DNA from: Streptomyces sp. NBC_00376 | GTDB lineage: Bacteria > Actinomycetota > Actinomycetes > Streptomycetales > Streptomycetaceae | DNA: 64,000 nt | Assembly (NCBI RefSeq): GCF_036077095.1 | Contig: NZ_CP107960.1 | Span: forward strand, 7,750,001 to 7,814,000 | Direction: 5' to 3' | Part shown: positions 37,053-46,252 of the stretch, piece by piece | How the letters are laid out: each line of letters begins with the position of its first letter | Position numbering within the stretch: position 1 is the first letter of the stretch | Notes under the pieces: generated by a model | Seen by the model: the letters and a program-made list of their open reading frames with translations, nothing else | Database searches by the model: none | Told to the model about the DNA's origin: nothing | Program-made: the position numbers and the translations under genes

Positions 37053-37566
37053 GTCGCCGCCGCCAGGCTGTAGCCGCGCTTGGGTACCGTACGCACCAGC
37101 CGGGCGTGTCCGTCCAGCGCCCCTCTCAGCCGGGCGACCGCCGCCTCCACCGCGTGCTCGTCGGCCTGGCCGGTGACCCAGACACGGCGCAGCAGTTCGG
37201 CCCGGCCGAGCACCCGCCCCGGCTGCTCGGCCAGCGCCCGCAGCACGGCCGCGAGCAGCGGCGGAAGCCGCACCGGCGGGTCGTCGTCGATCAGTACGGC
37301 GTTGCCCTGGAGCACCAACGTGCTGGGACCGGCGCGTACTTCACGCCTGGCGTGCGCCGGCAGTGCGGCCTCGACGGTCCGCACCATGGCGCCGAGCCGC
37401 CCCCTCTCGGGGAAGAGCACGGCGACTTCGGCCTCCTCCAGCCGCCTGCCACAGACCGGCCCCACACAGACCGGCAGCACGTCCTCCCGCAGCGCGGTCA
37501 ACACCTCGTCGCCGAGCCCGAGTCCGGCCGTGACGGCGAGGAAGGCGTCGATCGCGGGCACGATGA
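37049..37566 (-). pseudogene. hemD: Uroporphyrinogen-III synthase/winged-helix protein, N-terminal half missing
   Basis: The remaining ~170 residues are the C-terminal half of the HemD-HTH fusion typical of Streptomyces nitrite clusters: PAIDAFLAVTAGLGLGDEVL, LREDVLPVCVGPVCGRRLEE, then a winged-helix DNA-binding domain LLAAVLRALAEQPGRVLGRA, ELLRRVWVTGQADEHAVEAA, ending LVRTVPKRGYSLAA. Homology stops at about 37566, exactly where the divergent nirD starts, so the catalytic N-terminal domain and the intergenic region are gone. No start codon with a binding site is left. The expected nirB between hemD and nirD is also absent, which points to one deletion. Confidence 0.75.
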
Positions 37567-37985
37567 ACGGGACCTTCCCCGACACGAACACCATCCCCGA
37601 AGCGAACACCGAACCCGTGGTGGAGATCGACGACGGGCGGACCTGGACGCCGGTATGCCGGTACCGGGATCTGGACCCGGGACGCGGGATCGCGGTGCTG
37701 GTCGGCCGGCGGGGCGACCAGGTCGCGCTCTTCCGCGAGCGCGGCGGCACGGTCCACGCACTGGCCAACCGCGACCCGTTCAGCGGCGCCCTCGTCATCT
37801 CCCGGGGGCTGCTCGGCAGCAGGCTCGGGGTGCCGGTGGTGATCTCGCCGATGCTCAAGCACGCCTTCGAACTGCGCACCGGACGCTCGCTGGACGAGGC
37901 GCACACCCCCGACGGCACCCCCGCCGACCTGCGCGTCTGGCCCGCGCGCGTGGTCGCGGCCAGCCCTGCGGAAGTGAGCCGATGA
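37563..37985 (+). CDS. nirD: Nitrite reductase (NADH) small subunit
   Basis: 140 aa, Rieske-like fold: DDGRTWTPVCRYRDLDPGRG, ALFRERGGTVHALANRDPFS, GALVISRGLLG, VVISPMLKHAFELRTGRSLD. As in NirD generally, the iron-sulfur Cys/His ligands of true Rieske proteins are missing. It normally binds the siroheme large subunit NirB, which should lie directly upstream but is not in the window. The ATG at 37563 abuts the break point of the hemD remnant and lacks a clear ribosome binding site, so expression is uncertain. Its stop overlaps the narK start (ATGA). Confidence 0.85.
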   Translation: MNGTFPDTNTIPEANTEPVVEIDDGRTWTPVCRYRDLDPGRGIAVLVGRRGDQVALFRERGGTVHALANRDPFSGALVISRGLLGSRLGVPVVISPMLKHAFELRTGRSLDEAHTPDGTPADLRVWPARVVAASPAEVSR

Positions 37986-39346
37986 GCACCGCCACGGCAG
38001 CCGTCACCACCGGCCGCAGCGGTTCCCGGCGGATCGAGGACTGGGATCCCGAGGACGAAGAATTCTGGACCCTGGCAGGCGCCCGGATCGCCCGGCGCAA
38101 CCTGGTCCACTCGGTCCTGAGCGAACACATCGGCTTCTCCGTCTGGAGCCTGTGGTCGGTGCTGGTGCTCTTTCTCGGCCCTGAGGACCACATCGACGCG
38201 GCCGGGAAGTCCACCCTCACCGCCCTGCCCACCGCACTCGGCTCGGTGCTGCGGATTCCGTACACCGTCGCCGTGGCACGGTTCGGCGGCCGCAACTGGA
38301 CGGTGTTCAGTGCCCTGTTGCTGCTCGTGCCGACCGCCCTGGCCGGGATCGTGCTCAAGCCCGGGCTCTCGTACGGCACACTGCTCGCGGTGGCCGCCGT
38401 GGCCGGGGTCGGCGGCGGCAGCTTCGCCTCCTCGATGGCCAACATCAACGCCTTCTACCCGCAGCGGCTCAAGGGCTGGGCGCTGGGGGTGAACGCCGGC
38501 GGCGGCAATCTCGGCGTACCGGCCGTACAACTGCTCGGCCCCCTGGTGCTGGCCACCGCGGGCGCCGGCCATCCGCGGCTGCTGATCCTCGTCTACCTGC
38601 CGCTGATCGTGCTGGCGGCGCTCGGCGCGGCGCTGCGGATGGACAACCTCGCCACCGCACGCGGCGAGCGCGGCGCCATGCGCGGGGTGCTGGGGAACAC
38701 GCACGGCCGGGTGATGTCGCTGCTCTACATCGGTACCTTCGGCTCGTTCATCGGCTTCGGCTTCGCCTTCGGACAGGTCCTCCAGGTCCAGTTCCACCAG
38801 CAGTTCGACACCCCGGCGAAGGCGGCGGCCCTCACCTTCCTCGGGCCGCTGCTCGGCTCGCTCTCCCGCCCGCTGGGCGGTCTCCTGGCGGACCGCTACG
38901 GCGGCGCCCGGGTCACGTTCTGGACCTTCGCCGCCATGGCACTGGGCGCGGGCGTGGTGCTGGAGGCGTCACGGCAGCACTCCCTGGCACTGTTCCTGGG
39001 CGGGTTCGTCGCGCTCTTCGTCCTCAGCGGGGCGGGGAACGGCTCGACGTACAAGATGATCCCGGCGATCTTCCGCGCAACGGCACGGGCGGAGATCGCG
39101 CAGGGCGCCCCGCCGGCCGAGGCCGAGCGACGCTCACGACACCGGACCACGGCCCTGATCGGAGTGGCCGGGGCCATCGGTGCCTTCGGCGGAGTGCTGG
39201 TCAACCTGGCCTTCCGGCAGTCCTTCCTGGCGACGGGGAACGGACAGGCGGTGTACGAGGCGTTCCTCGGGTACTACGGTCTGTGCCTGGTGGTGACCTG
39301 GGCCTGCTATCTGCGCCGGTCCGCGGGCCGGCTGCCCGGCGTGTGA
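37982..39346 (+). CDS. narK: Nitrate/nitrite MFS transporter (NarK family)
   Basis: 454 aa with about 12 helices. The N-terminus DWDPEDEEFWTLAGARIARR and NLVHSVLSEHIGFSVWSLWS are typical of NarK/NNP carriers. The nitrate-signature helices are GGGSFASSMANINAFYPQRL and, in the second half, FVLSGAGNGSTYKMIPAIFR, both Gly-rich as expected. It imports nitrate or exchanges nitrite. Translationally coupled to nirD by ATGA, and followed by a strong terminator. Confidence 0.92.
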   Translation: MSTATAAVTTGRSGSRRIEDWDPEDEEFWTLAGARIARRNLVHSVLSEHIGFSVWSLWSVLVLFLGPEDHIDAAGKSTLTALPTALGSVLRIPYTVAVARFGGRNWTVFSALLLLVPTALAGIVLKPGLSYGTLLAVAAVAGVGGGSFASSMANINAFYPQRLKGWALGVNAGGGNLGVPAVQLLGPLVLATAGAGHPRLLILVYLPLIVLAALGAALRMDNLATARGERGAMRGVLGNTHGRVMSLLYIGTFGSFIGFGFAFGQVLQVQFHQQFDTPAKAAALTFLGPLLGSLSRPLGGLLADRYGGARVTFWTFAAMALGAGVVLEASRQHSLALFLGGFVALFVLSGAGNGSTYKMIPAIFRATARAEIAQGAPPAEAERRSRHRTTALIGVAGAIGAFGGVLVNLAFRQSFLATGNGQAVYEAFLGYYGLCLVVTWACYLRRSAGRLPGV

Positions 39347-39380
39347 CCGCGGCCGCGACGCCTCGGCGACGCGGCCGCGG
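39347..39380 (+). terminator. Terminator after narK
   Basis: Perfect 11-bp arms CCGCGGCCGCG and CGCGGCCGCGG with a 12-base loop, one base after the narK stop codon. No U-tract. Confidence 0.6.
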
Positions 39381-39424
39381 GGCCTGGGCGCATACTGGGA
39401 TGAGCCGCACGATTGGAGGACGCC

Positions 39425-39580
39425 ATGATCGTCCTCGGTGTCATTCTGCTGCTCATCGGCCTGGTGGCCGGAATCTCGATCCTGTGGACCATCGGGATCG
39501 TGCTCGTCGTGATCGGCGCCGTCCTGTGGATCCTGGGCGCCGTCGGACACGCGGTGGGCGGCCGGCGCCACTACTGGTAG
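39425..39580 (+). CDS. DUF6131-type small membrane protein
   Basis: 51 aa, ATG preceded by GGAGGA at 39415-39420. It begins MIVLGVILLLIGLVAGISIL, followed by WTIGIVLVVIGAVLWILGAV and the basic end GGRRHYW, giving two membrane helices. It matches the short hydrophobic DUF6131 proteins common in actinobacteria. Function unknown. Confidence 0.88.
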   Translation: MIVLGVILLLIGLVAGISILWTIGIVLVVIGAVLWILGAVGHAVGGRRHYW

Positions 39581-39654
39581 CACTGCCGTGCCGGCTGCCG
39601 GGGGCAAGGGGCACAGCCCCGGCGCCATCGGCTCCGTACGGACCGGGCGCGTGC

Positions 39655-41391
39655 TCAGGCCCGGAAGGCCGCGGCGAACACGGCCGGCATCCGTGCCCAG
39701 GACGGCCGCTGCGCCAGCCGGGTGAGCCGGCGGCCCGTCAGAGCGGCGCTGCGCGCGGTGACGAACCACGGCGGCTTCGGGAACAGCGCGAACTCGCCGC
39801 CCGCGACCGACCTCGGGAAGGGCCGGAACGGCCCCCGGACGACGGTGCGTTCCGGTGCGTCGATCAGCAGGGCGTTGTGTACGACGCCGATCCCGCTCCC
39901 GGCCTCCGTGACGGTGTGGCCGGGGAAGGCGCCCCACGGCGCCGTCGCGGTGAGGAAGCCGAGTGCCGTCCAGGCGTTGACGGCGACCGTTCCGTACCGC
40001 AGCTCCGCCACCGCACGGTCGAACGACCGGCCCAGGCGCTTCATGGTGACCGGGTCGATCACGATGTTCGCCCCGAGCGTGCCGAACAGGTCCCGGTTGG
40101 CCCGCTCGACGGCCCGGTCCAGGAATTCGGAGCCCGGTCCGGGCAGCGTGAGGACACCGAGTACGGGCGCGAAGTACTCGGTCGTCTCCACCTCCGCCGG
40201 GCTCCCGTCGCCGACCTCGACCAGCAGACGCGATCCCTCCGCGCCCTGCCACTCGGCCCCCGGGTGGCTGCGTGCCGCGCCGGCCAGCCGGTCCGCGCTG
40301 CCCGGATACCAGCCGGGCCGGGCCGGGGCCGTCCGCAGGGCGTCCCGGAGATGCCCGAGGAAGGCCTCGCGCTGCGGCCAGTCGCCGCTGACCACGACCA
40401 CTTGCGAGGCGATGCAGTTGTGGCCGCTGTTGTGCAGCCGCTGGGTCGCGATGTGTTCGGCCTGGTAGCGGAGATCGGCGGCGCTCCACGCGCCCGGGAC
40501 CACGATAACCGGGGAGACGCCGCCGAGTTCGCTCGTCATGGGCTTGTCCAGCAGCGGGGTGCCGGCGGCCTTGCGGGCCCGGCCCTCCTCGCCCGGTCCG
40601 AAGGCGACGACGTCATGGGTGGCGAGAGCGCCGGTGATGTGGACGTGCGCGACGTCCGGATGGTGTGCGAGGTAGCCGCCGACGTCGCCCCCGCCGGTGA
40701 CGATGCGCAGGACGCCGTGGTCGACGAGCGGTGCGAGCGCGCGCCGGAAGACCGGTTCCAGCTCGCCCAGCACCGGATTGAGCTTCAGCACGACGACCCG
40801 GTTGTGCGCGACCAGTTCGTACAGCACGTCGAGCGGTGCGATGGACGTGATGTTGCCGGCGCCGAGGACGAGACCGATGCCCGAAGTGCGCTCCGGGTGC
40901 AGCGCGCCGAGGCCCGCCCGGCGCCGCACGGTGTCCGCGTCGACCCGGGGCGGCATCCACACCTCGGCGCTGAAGCCGTTCATGAGCAGCCGGTCCCGCA
41001 CGGTGAGCGGAAGGACCGGCACACTCACCCGGCCGCCCGGTGCCCGGCCGAACTTCGCGCCGTCGAGCGGGCCGTGACCCGACGCGATGGTCCGGAGCGT
41101 GCGGGCGAGCGCGTCCAGGGAGGTCAGCAGCGCGTACGGACCGGAGAGCCACTCCTCGCCGACGAGCGGCGAGTCGTCCGGCAGCAGTTTGATCCGGCTC
41201 GCGACCCGTACCCAGTTCTCGGCCTCGGCGCAGACCGCCGCATGGACCCGGGTCAGCAGGGCGCCCCGCTCGGCCAGGGACGTCGCCGCCCAACGCCGTT
41301 CACCCTCCGCGAGTTCGGCCAGCATCGTGTCGAGTCCGGGCACGTCCCCGGCCGTCGTCCCGGTGCTGTCCTCGGGTGCTGCGGCAGTCAT
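39655..41391 (-). CDS. Aldehyde dehydrogenase family protein
   Basis: 578 aa, NAD(P)-dependent aldehyde oxidation. The catalytic Cys is in [10 protein letters not shown], the general base Glu in [10 protein letters not shown], and [16 protein letters not shown] and [12 protein letters not shown] are nucleotide-fold segments. It is longer than a classical ALDH (about 480-500 aa) by an N-terminal ~80-residue extension. The ATG at 41391 was chosen because the frame upstream is low-complexity. It is divergent from a PucR regulator across 193 bases, so it is a likely target of that regulator. Substrate unknown. Confidence 0.88.
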   Translation of the reverse strand: MTAAAPEDSTGTTAGDVPGLDTMLAELAEGERRWAATSLAERGALLTRVHAAVCAEAENWVRVASRIKLLPDDSPLVGEEWLSGPYALLTSLDALARTLRTIASGHGPLDGAKFGRAPGGRVSVPVLPLTVRDRLLMNGFSAEVWMPPRVDADTVRRRAGLGALHPERTSGIGLVLGAGNITSIAPLDVLYELVAHNRVVVLKLNPVLGELEPVFRRALAPLVDHGVLRIVTGGGDVGGYLAHHPDVAHVHITGALATHDVVAFGPGEEGRARKAAGTPLLDKPMTSELGGVSPVIVVPGAWSAADLRYQAEHIATQRLHNSGHNCIASQVVVVSGDWPQREAFLGHLRDALRTAPARPGWYPGSADRLAGAARSHPGAEWQGAEGSRLLVEVGDGSPAEVETTEYFAPVLGVLTLPGPGSEFLDRAVERANRDLFGTLGANIVIDPVTMKRLGRSFDRAVAELRYGTVAVNAWTALGFLTATAPWGAFPGHTVTEAGSGIGVVHNALLIDAPERTVVRGPFRPFPRSVAGGEFALFPKPPWFVTARSAALTGRRLTRLAQRPSWARMPAVFAAAFRA

Positions 41392-41536
41392 GGTGCTCTC
41401 CCTCGGTCGCGACCGCACGGACGGGAGCCGTGCTTCGGAGTTGGTCCGTGGCACAAGGTTCTTCGGACCACACCAAGATGACGGAGATCCCAACGCCCCG
41501 CCATGGGCGGGCACCGCACGATCCACCGAACTGCAC

Positions 41537-41550
41537 TGTGCAGCCGCACA
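41537..41550. promoter_or_regulatory. Inverted repeat in the ALDH/PucR divergent gap
   Basis: TGTGC-AGCC-GCACA is a perfect 5-bp inverted repeat, 35 bases before the PucR start. It may be an autoregulatory operator. Confidence 0.35.
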
Positions 41551-41584
41551 ATTCGACCGTGGGCGGGGCGGGTACGGTGGTGGC

Positions 41585-42763
41585 ATGCGCGACACCACGG
41601 GCTGCGGCCCCGTCTTCGCCGGGATCCTCGCCTCCGTCGGTGAACTCACCGACGTGACCGTCCAGAAGATCGCCGCGGACGAGTCCAGCTACACCGGGAG
41701 CCCGCTCCCGCCCGCCCTCCTCCGCGACCTCGTCCACGCCAACATCGAGGCCCTCCTGCGCAAGGAGACCGGCGGCCCCGACGTCTGCGAGGAGACGGCC
41801 CGGCGGGCCGGGCGGATCAAGGCCGAGCACGGCGTCCCGCTCCCGGCGCTGCTGCACGCCTTCCGGCTCGGCGGCATGGAGATCTGGGAGTGGGCGATCG
41901 CCCGCGCCACGGCCGGCGAGCAGGCCGACGCGCTGCTGCGCCGCTCCACACACTTCTGGGCCGTCCTGGACCGCTGCTCCACGGCCGCGACCGAGGCATA
42001 CCGCGAGGTCGCCGACGACCGGGAACGGCAGGAGCAGGTGGCGCGACGGGTCACACTGCTCCGTGTCTTCGAGGGATCCGACGACGTCCGGTTCGGCAGC
42101 GCCGCGGGCGTCCAACGAGCCCTGGGCCTGCCGGAACGGGCCTCGTTCCACGTCGTGGCCGGCGAGCTCGGGCGCGACGGCGAGGACCCGCTCCCCGGAG
42201 TCGCCGCCCGGCTGGCCGACGTCGATGTGGCGTCCGTGTGGACCACCGAACTGGGCGAGCGGCTGGGCCTGGTCGCCCCGGCCGGCGAGGCCGGGACCGC
42301 CGCGGTGCTCAGGACCGTACGGCAGGCGGCGACCGCCCGGGTGGGCGTGAGCCGGCCGTTCACCACGCTTGCCGCGGCGCCGGAGGCGGTACGCCAGGCA
42401 CGGATCGCCCTGGAGTGCGTGGCCCCGGCGGGGACCGGCGTCCACTGCTACGGCAGCGCCCCGATCGACGCCCTCGTCGCGGCCCACGCCGAGTCCGCGG
42501 CCGAGCTCGGCGAGAACGTGCTCGGGCCGCTGCTCTCCGGCGACGGCGGCGACGCGGCCCTGCTCGACACCCTGGACGCGTGGTTCGCAGCGGGCGGCTC
42601 GACCGCCGAGGCGGCACGCCGGCTCCACTGCCACCGCAACACGGTGCTGTACCGGATCGCCCGCATCACGGAGCTGACGGGCCGCGCTCCGACCCGCCCG
42701 GTCGACGCCGCCGAACTCTACGTCGCCCTGCGGGCGCGGCGGCTCTCCGGCGGCATCCGGTAG
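41585..42763 (+). CDS. PucR/CdaR-type transcriptional regulator
   Basis: 392 aa. The N-terminal helical part contains [20 protein letters not shown], as in RsbRD-type regulator N-domains of this family, then a GGDEF-like middle region, and the C-terminal [32 protein letters not shown], which is the PucR signature. It probably senses a metabolite and controls the divergent ALDH gene, and possibly the MFS exporter that follows after 185 bases. Confidence 0.88.
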   Translation: MRDTTGCGPVFAGILASVGELTDVTVQKIAADESSYTGSPLPPALLRDLVHANIEALLRKETGGPDVCEETARRAGRIKAEHGVPLPALLHAFRLGGMEIWEWAIARATAGEQADALLRRSTHFWAVLDRCSTAATEAYREVADDRERQEQVARRVTLLRVFEGSDDVRFGSAAGVQRALGLPERASFHVVAGELGRDGEDPLPGVAARLADVDVASVWTTELGERLGLVAPAGEAGTAAVLRTVRQAATARVGVSRPFTTLAAAPEAVRQARIALECVAPAGTGVHCYGSAPIDALVAAHAESAAELGENVLGPLLSGDGGDAALLDTLDAWFAAGGSTAEAARRLHCHRNTVLYRIARITELTGRAPTRPVDAAELYVALRARRLSGGIR

Positions 42764-42948
42764 CTCTCCGCGGTGCACGGACCGGCTGCAGGCGCGGACC
42801 GGGCCCAGCGAACTGCCCCGACGGGGGTCTCGCACTTTTGGGATACCATTTCCGGTGGGTGATCATCCTGCCTTTCGTCGACCCGCTCCCGTGGCAGGAC
42901 CGGCCGGTCCGCGGACCGGGGGCGGGGCGTCGGACGAGGAGGGGTGCG

Positions 42949-44283
42949 TTGTCGCAGAAAGAGCCGGTGGAGGCATCGGCACGGTTCGAAGCGGGGGGAT
43001 CACGGGCGGCGACGGGTGCGGGGAAGGCGCTGGCCTCGCTGCGCACCAGCCCGGGATTCCGTCTTCTGTGGGTCTCCAACCTGTTCTTCTACGGCGGCGC
43101 GTGGACCCAGACGCTCGTCATGGCCTGGCTCGTGTTCGACACCACCGGGTCGGAGTTCCTGCTCGCCGTGTTCACCGCGGTACGGCTCGCCCCCATGCTC
43201 CTGGGCCCCTTCGCCGGAGTGCTCTGCGACCGCTACGACCGGGTGCGGCTGCTCATGATCGCCTGCCTGTGGGCCCTGGGCGCGGTCGTCGTGGTGGCGG
43301 TCATGGCGTCGTTCGGCCAGGTGTCGTACGGGGCGCTGGTCGCCGGGGGACTGGCGATCGGCCTGGCGCAGTCCCCGTCCCAGCCGCCGCGCGCCTCGCT
43401 CGTGCTCGATCTGGTCGGACGGGAGAACCTGAGCAACGCCAACGCGCTCAACGCACTGGCGATGAACATGACGCAGGTCATCGGACCGGCGATCGGCGGG
43501 GCGATGATCAGTGCCTTCGGGGCGCCCACCGCCCTCTGGATCTCGACCGCCTGGTACGTGGTGTCCCTCGCGGCGCTGTGGCCGCTGCGCGGCGTGGGGC
43601 ACACGGCGCCGGGCCGCCCGGAGCCCGCGCTGAAGATGCTCACCAGCGGATTCCGTACGGTCCTGACCAGCCGGCTCGCAGCGGCCGTGCTGCTCGTCAC
43701 CCTCGCCGCCAACGTCCTGCTGTGGCCCGTCCACCAGGCATTCATGCCCGTGTTCGCCGAGGTCCTCGGGCTCGACGCCGCAGGTCTGGGATGGCTGCTG
43801 ACCTGCGGCGGCCTGGGCGGTCTCGCCGGTTCGCTGGTCATAGCCATGCTCGGCGACTTCAAGTTCAAGGGCGGACTTTTCGTGATCGGCACCGCCGCCT
43901 GGGGCGCCCTTTGGTCGCTGTTCGCGCTGTCCCGGACGGTCCCGCTCTCGTTCGCGCTGATGGCGTGCATCGGGCTGATGAGCGCTTCGTTCGGTGTGCT
44001 CCAGACCACCTTGCTGCTGATGACGACCGAGCCGGAGGTACGGGGGCGCGCCCTCGGCCTCCAGGAACTCGCCATCGGCGTCATGCCGTTCGCCTCGCTG
44101 GGGCTCGGCGCGGCGGCCCAGGCGGTGGGGGTCGGAGCCACCGCGTTCCTCAGCGGAATCCTGCTGGTCGCGGTGTTGCTGACACTCGCGGCCAGAGCGC
44201 CCCAACTGCTCAGGTACAGCGGCCTGTACGTGCCGGGAGAGGCCGGGACGGGCCGGACGGCCCTGCGGCACCGGCGTACGTGA
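42949..44283 (+). CDS. MFS exporter (EntS/multidrug-like)
   Basis: 444 aa, 12 helices. Start is TTG at 42949, preceded by GAGGAGGGG; frame upstream is not coding-like. Motif A-like loop GPFAGVLCDRYDRVRLLMIA, then PSQPPRASLVLDLVGRENLS and NANALNALAMNMTQVIGPAI are marks of the EntS/enterobactin-exporter branch of the major facilitator family. Since dhb siderophore remnants are nearby only at 17 kb distance, a siderophore link is not supported here. Substrate unknown. Confidence 0.85.
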   Translation: MSQKEPVEASARFEAGGSRAATGAGKALASLRTSPGFRLLWVSNLFFYGGAWTQTLVMAWLVFDTTGSEFLLAVFTAVRLAPMLLGPFAGVLCDRYDRVRLLMIACLWALGAVVVVAVMASFGQVSYGALVAGGLAIGLAQSPSQPPRASLVLDLVGRENLSNANALNALAMNMTQVIGPAIGGAMISAFGAPTALWISTAWYVVSLAALWPLRGVGHTAPGRPEPALKMLTSGFRTVLTSRLAAAVLLVTLAANVLLWPVHQAFMPVFAEVLGLDAAGLGWLLTCGGLGGLAGSLVIAMLGDFKFKGGLFVIGTAAWGALWSLFALSRTVPLSFALMACIGLMSASFGVLQTTLLLMTTEPEVRGRALGLQELAIGVMPFASLGLGAAAQAVGVGATAFLSGILLVAVLLTLAARAPQLLRYSGLYVPGEAGTGRTALRHRRT

Positions 44284-44309
44284 ACGGCCGCGGGCATCCG
44301 CATACGGCG

Positions 44310-44342
44310 ACGGCCGCGGCGGAACGTGTCCACCGCGGCCGT
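44310..44342. terminator. Terminator between MFS gene and amidohydrolase remnant
   Basis: Perfect 10-bp arms ACGGCCGCGG and CCGCGGCCGT with a 13-base loop between two convergent genes. Confidence 0.55.
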
Positions 44343-44377
44343 GCCGGTCGTCGTCACCGATCTCGATCAGACCTGGA

Positions 44378-44869
44378 TCAGACCTGGAGTTCGCCGTCCC
44401 GGACCACCACGTGCGGGAACGCGACGATCTCCACCTCGATCGCGCCGCCGAACCCGGCCACCGCCTCGCGGACGACCTCGATCCCGCGCAGTCCGACACC
44501 GAGGTCGACGTCCACGTGGCTGCGTACCGCCGTCGTGCCGTGCCGGAGGAACTCGCCCAGCACGGCGGTGGTCGAGGACGTGCTCGGGATACCGAGTCCG
44601 TCACGCTCCGCGCGTTCGTGGGAGATGCGCCCCTGGGTCGTGGCCTCGCCGCCGTAGGAGACCCACGGCTTTCCCCACCAGCTCTTGTCGAGGTGGGCGT
44701 GCGCGTTGATGAAGCCGGGCAGGGCGAGAAGGCCGCCACCGTCCAGGCGCTCGCCCTCGACGCCCGCCGTTCCGACGGGTACCACGGAGAGGATCTCGGC
44801 GCCGGACAGCACGAGGTCCACGGGCGCCGAACCCCAGGTGCGGACGTTCGTCAGTATCACATGAGCCAT
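44378..44869 (-). pseudogene. Amidohydrolase (cytosine deaminase-like) with internal deletion
   Basis: 163 codons remain of a ~400-residue metal-dependent amidohydrolase. The N-terminus is complete: MAHVILTNVRTWGSAPVDLV, GFINAHAHLDKSWWGKP with the HxH metal ligands, HGTTAVRSHVDVDLGVGLRG, and VEIVAFP. At about 44413 it jumps directly to HVVVRDGELQV and stops; that is how the last strand of this family normally ends. So roughly 240 middle residues, with the other metal ligands, are gone. An 11-bp duplication (44365-44386) lies around the stop. The next gene and the deaminase at 46253 probably belong to the same salvage group. Confidence 0.75.
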
Positions 44870-44875
44870 GAAGCG

Positions 44876-44896
44876 ATGGTATGCCAAATGTATTCG
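44876..44896 (-). promoter_or_regulatory. Operator-like motif upstream of the amidohydrolase
   Basis: ATGGTATGCCAAATGTATTC lies seven bases before the amidohydrolase start. It shares ATGGTATxCCxAAT with the site at 46214-46230. The AT-rich, partly palindromic core suggests a GntR- or TetR-type site. Confidence 0.45.
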
Positions 44897-44898
44897 GG

Positions 44899-46119
44899 TC
44901 AGCCGGCCGATCGGCGGGGAGCGGCGTCGCGCCGGCCCGCGAAGGCGAGCGGCAGCGTGGCGAGGCAGAGCGCGGCCGTGGCCAGGAACGCCAGGGAGAA
45001 CGAGGCCCCCGTCGCCAGGTAGCCGACGAGGAGGGCGCCCACCCCCGTACCGCCGTCGAACCCGATGTTCCACACGGCGCTCGCGACGCCGCTGGACCGG
45101 CTGTCGACGGCGGCGAAGGCGTCGACCAGGGTCAGGTTCTGGAGCCCGCCGTAGCTGACCCCGACCAGGGCCATCCCGGCGAGCAGCGGCACCAGGGCGG
45201 TCGCCTCCGGCGTGGCCACCGCCCAGGCCGTCAGGGCGAGTCCGACCGCCGTGACGATCACGAGCGGCCAGCGGAACGGTTCCGTTCCGTACCGGTCGGC
45301 CAGTGCGCCGAACCGCCAGCGCGAAACGGCCGCCGTCCCCGTCAGGAGCAGCAGCCCGGCCATCGTCGCGGTGGAGTCGCCGCTTATTTGCGGGGCGAAG
45401 GTGATCAGGGCGCCGCCGGCCGTGGTGACGCCGAGCAGGAGCAGCATCGGCGGCAGCAGTGGAAGGTACACGGCACGCCTGTCCGGCACGGCATCCCGGT
45501 CGGGTGCGCTCTCGGCCCCGGCCAGGTGTCCGTCCAGTCGGCGGGCCAGCCGGAGCGCGGGCACCACGCCGAGCAGGGGCAGCGCGCCGACGGCGAACAC
45601 GACCCCGAAGCCCAGGTTCTGCGCGGCCCACGGCGCGGTCGACACCAGGATGAACTGGGGCCCCGCGATGGCCAGACCGTACGCGCCGATCGCCTGCCCG
45701 CGCCGCGCTGGCTCGACGAGTTCGGCGACGGCACCGGCGCCGCAGACCGTGAGCACCCCGAACCCGAGTCCGCGCACCGCGGCGAGCGCGAGCACCACGC
45801 CGAGCTGCGCGGTCAGCAGGTGCAGGAGCGCGGGAACGCCGAGCAGCACCATCCCGCAGACCAGGGTGGTGCGCCAGCCGACGCGGCGTATCGCCGTCGG
45901 GACCAGGGTCTGGGCGAGCACGGTGCAGAGCATCAGGACCGCGTTGACCGAACCGGCGCCGGCGGCATCGGCCCCGCCGTGCACGGCCCAGAGCGGTGCG
46001 GTGGGCAGCAGCACCGCGAACCCCGAGAAGCCCGTCGCCGTGAGGAGCAGCAGCGTGGGCATGCCCGGTGCGTTCCAGACCGTTTCCCGGGCGGCGCTTT
46101 CCGCCGGAGCGTTCCTCAC
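44899..46119 (-). CDS. MFS transporter
   Basis: 406 aa from the GTG at 46119, with GGAGG nine bases upstream; an in-frame TTG at 46191 is less likely. 12 helices, with LVPTAIRRVGWRTTLVCGMV, VRGLGFGVLTVCGAGAVAEL, and in the second half GVSYGGLQNLTLVDAFAAVD and GVASAVWNIGFDGGTGVGAL. These features fit drug or small-metabolite exporters. It lies between an amidohydrolase remnant and a divergent deaminase, sharing an operator motif, so nucleobase transport is possible (inference). Confidence 0.85.
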   Translation of the reverse strand: MRNAPAESAARETVWNAPGMPTLLLLTATGFSGFAVLLPTAPLWAVHGGADAAGAGSVNAVLMLCTVLAQTLVPTAIRRVGWRTTLVCGMVLLGVPALLHLLTAQLGVVLALAAVRGLGFGVLTVCGAGAVAELVEPARRGQAIGAYGLAIAGPQFILVSTAPWAAQNLGFGVVFAVGALPLLGVVPALRLARRLDGHLAGAESAPDRDAVPDRRAVYLPLLPPMLLLLGVTTAGGALITFAPQISGDSTATMAGLLLLTGTAAVSRWRFGALADRYGTEPFRWPLVIVTAVGLALTAWAVATPEATALVPLLAGMALVGVSYGGLQNLTLVDAFAAVDSRSSGVASAVWNIGFDGGTGVGALLVGYLATGASFSLAFLATAALCLATLPLAFAGRRDAAPRRSAG

Positions 46120-46213
46120 TGGCTCGTGCCTCCGTGGCGCCGTCGACGGACCGGCTGTCGCGGCAGGCCGGCATGCGAAGGAGGGCGGCAACAGGGCCGC
46201 CCAGGTGACGTAA

Positions 46214-46230
46214 ATGGTATACCGAATACG
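46214..46230 (+). promoter_or_regulatory. Operator-like motif between MFS and deaminase genes
   Basis: ATGGTATACCGAATACG contains the palindrome GGTATACC and lies 23 bases before the deaminase start, in the gap with the divergent MFS gene. It matches the site at 44876. Confidence 0.5.
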
Positions 46231-46252
46231 GCTCGGCTGTTAGCCTGGTGCC

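Noticed and set aside
42949..44283. Siderophore exporter assignment for the EntS-like MFS
   Set aside because: Sequence resembles EntS, but this branch includes many multidrug exporters, and the dhb remnants are about 15 kb away.
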